This document shows, piece by piece, positions 6,723-6,856 of a stretch of 6,856 bases of DNA (position 1 is the stretch's first letter; each line of letters starts with the position of its first letter). The notes beneath the pieces are model-generated. The model saw only the letters and a list, made by a program, of their open reading frames with translations. It was not told the DNA's origin and ran no database searches. The position numbers and the translations under genes were made by a program. The DNA is from JBDTCS01 sp039923455. GTDB taxonomy: Bacteria > Bacteroidota > Ignavibacteria > Palsa-1295. The DNA lies in NCBI GenBank assembly GCA_039923455.1, contig JBDTCS010000068.1:1-6856 (forward strand), written 5' to 3'.

Positions 6723-6854
6723 CTAAAAGCAACCTACCGAGGGTTTCGTCCCATTGGGGGCAGACTTCACACTGGGCTGCGATTATGTCACTGCTCCGCG
6801 GCTGGGATAATAGAGTTGAGGTGTAGAAGGCAACCCCCCTCGAAATATTTTTAG
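6723..6854 (+). ncRNA. candidate structured small RNA, long imperfect hairpin, family unknown
   Basis: The gene-free right end folds as nested stems: 6723-6728 with 6849-6854; 6744-6748 with 6841-6845; 6756-6760 (GGGGG) with 6834-6838; 6765-6772 with 6821-6829 (one bulged A); 6782-6786 with 6807-6811; and 6791-6794 with 6798-6801. Internal loops lie between them. A run of five T at 6848-6852 follows on the plus strand, which favours plus-strand transcription ending there. All frames are short or closed. I looked for SRP RNA, tmRNA, RNase P RNA and 6S RNA signatures and found no convincing match. It could also be a non-transcribed inverted-repeat element. The strand is inferred. Confidence 0.33.
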
Positions 6855-6856
6855 AC

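Noticed and set aside
6787..6826. Small plus-strand reading frame ATGTCACTG... ending at TAG
   Set aside because: It has only 13 codons, no ribosome site, and lies inside the hairpin arms, so chance is the simplest explanation.
6673..6856. Known structured RNAs: SRP RNA, tmRNA, RNase P RNA, 6S RNA, cobalamin riboswitch
   Set aside because: The SRP GGAA-type tip, tmRNA tRNA-like ends, the RNase P GAGGAAAGTCC core and the cobalamin box were not found on either strand. A short likeness to the enterobacterial 6S segment GCTCCGCGG at 6794-6802 is too small to use.

Overview
The window most likely comes from a bacterium of the Bacteroidota/Chlorobiota/Ignavibacteria group (FCB). Three things point there. 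The secreted Kelch protein ends in a type A type IX secretion (T9SS) sorting domain, a system essentially confined to this group. A lipoprotein carries a head-GIN (DUF2807) domain. None of the four genes has a clear Shine-Dalgarno sequence, while TAnnTTTG-like boxes of the Bacteroidota promoter type lie upstream of two of them. Base composition is moderate and even, and nothing suggests a recent insertion: no transposase, integrase, tRNA or CRISPR array is visible.

Layout, left to right. Positions 1-171 are a non-coding or uncertain leader with a stem-loop and promoter-like boxes. Positions 172-891 (+) encode a head-GIN lipoprotein whose second half is a ladder of Gly-Ser-Gly turns about every 19 residues. 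Two hairpins fill the gap to a mitochondrial-type aconitase at about 1081-3501 (+), which has all three iron-sulfur cysteines and the active-site motifs. A perfect 12-bp stem follows as a terminator. Positions 3597-5339 (+) encode a polytopic membrane protein of GT-C glycosyltransferase type with a soluble C-terminal tail; its substrate is unknown. Only 17 bases away, on the opposite strand, lies a secreted six-bladed Kelch beta-propeller with a T9SS sorting domain (5357-6610, -). The last 246 bases carry no gene but fold into several hairpins, including a 132-base imperfect hairpin ending in a T run.

The genes do not form an obvious pathway. Aconitase is a housekeeping TCA enzyme flanked by its own hairpins. 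The other three are envelope or export proteins: a lipoprotein, a membrane glycosyltransferase-like protein and a T9SS cargo. A link between the GT-C-like protein and the T9SS cargo (glycan transfer) can be imagined, but the convergent orientation gives it no support. The most novel candidate is the structured, gene-free right end, which may encode a small RNA; I could not assign it to a known RNA family.
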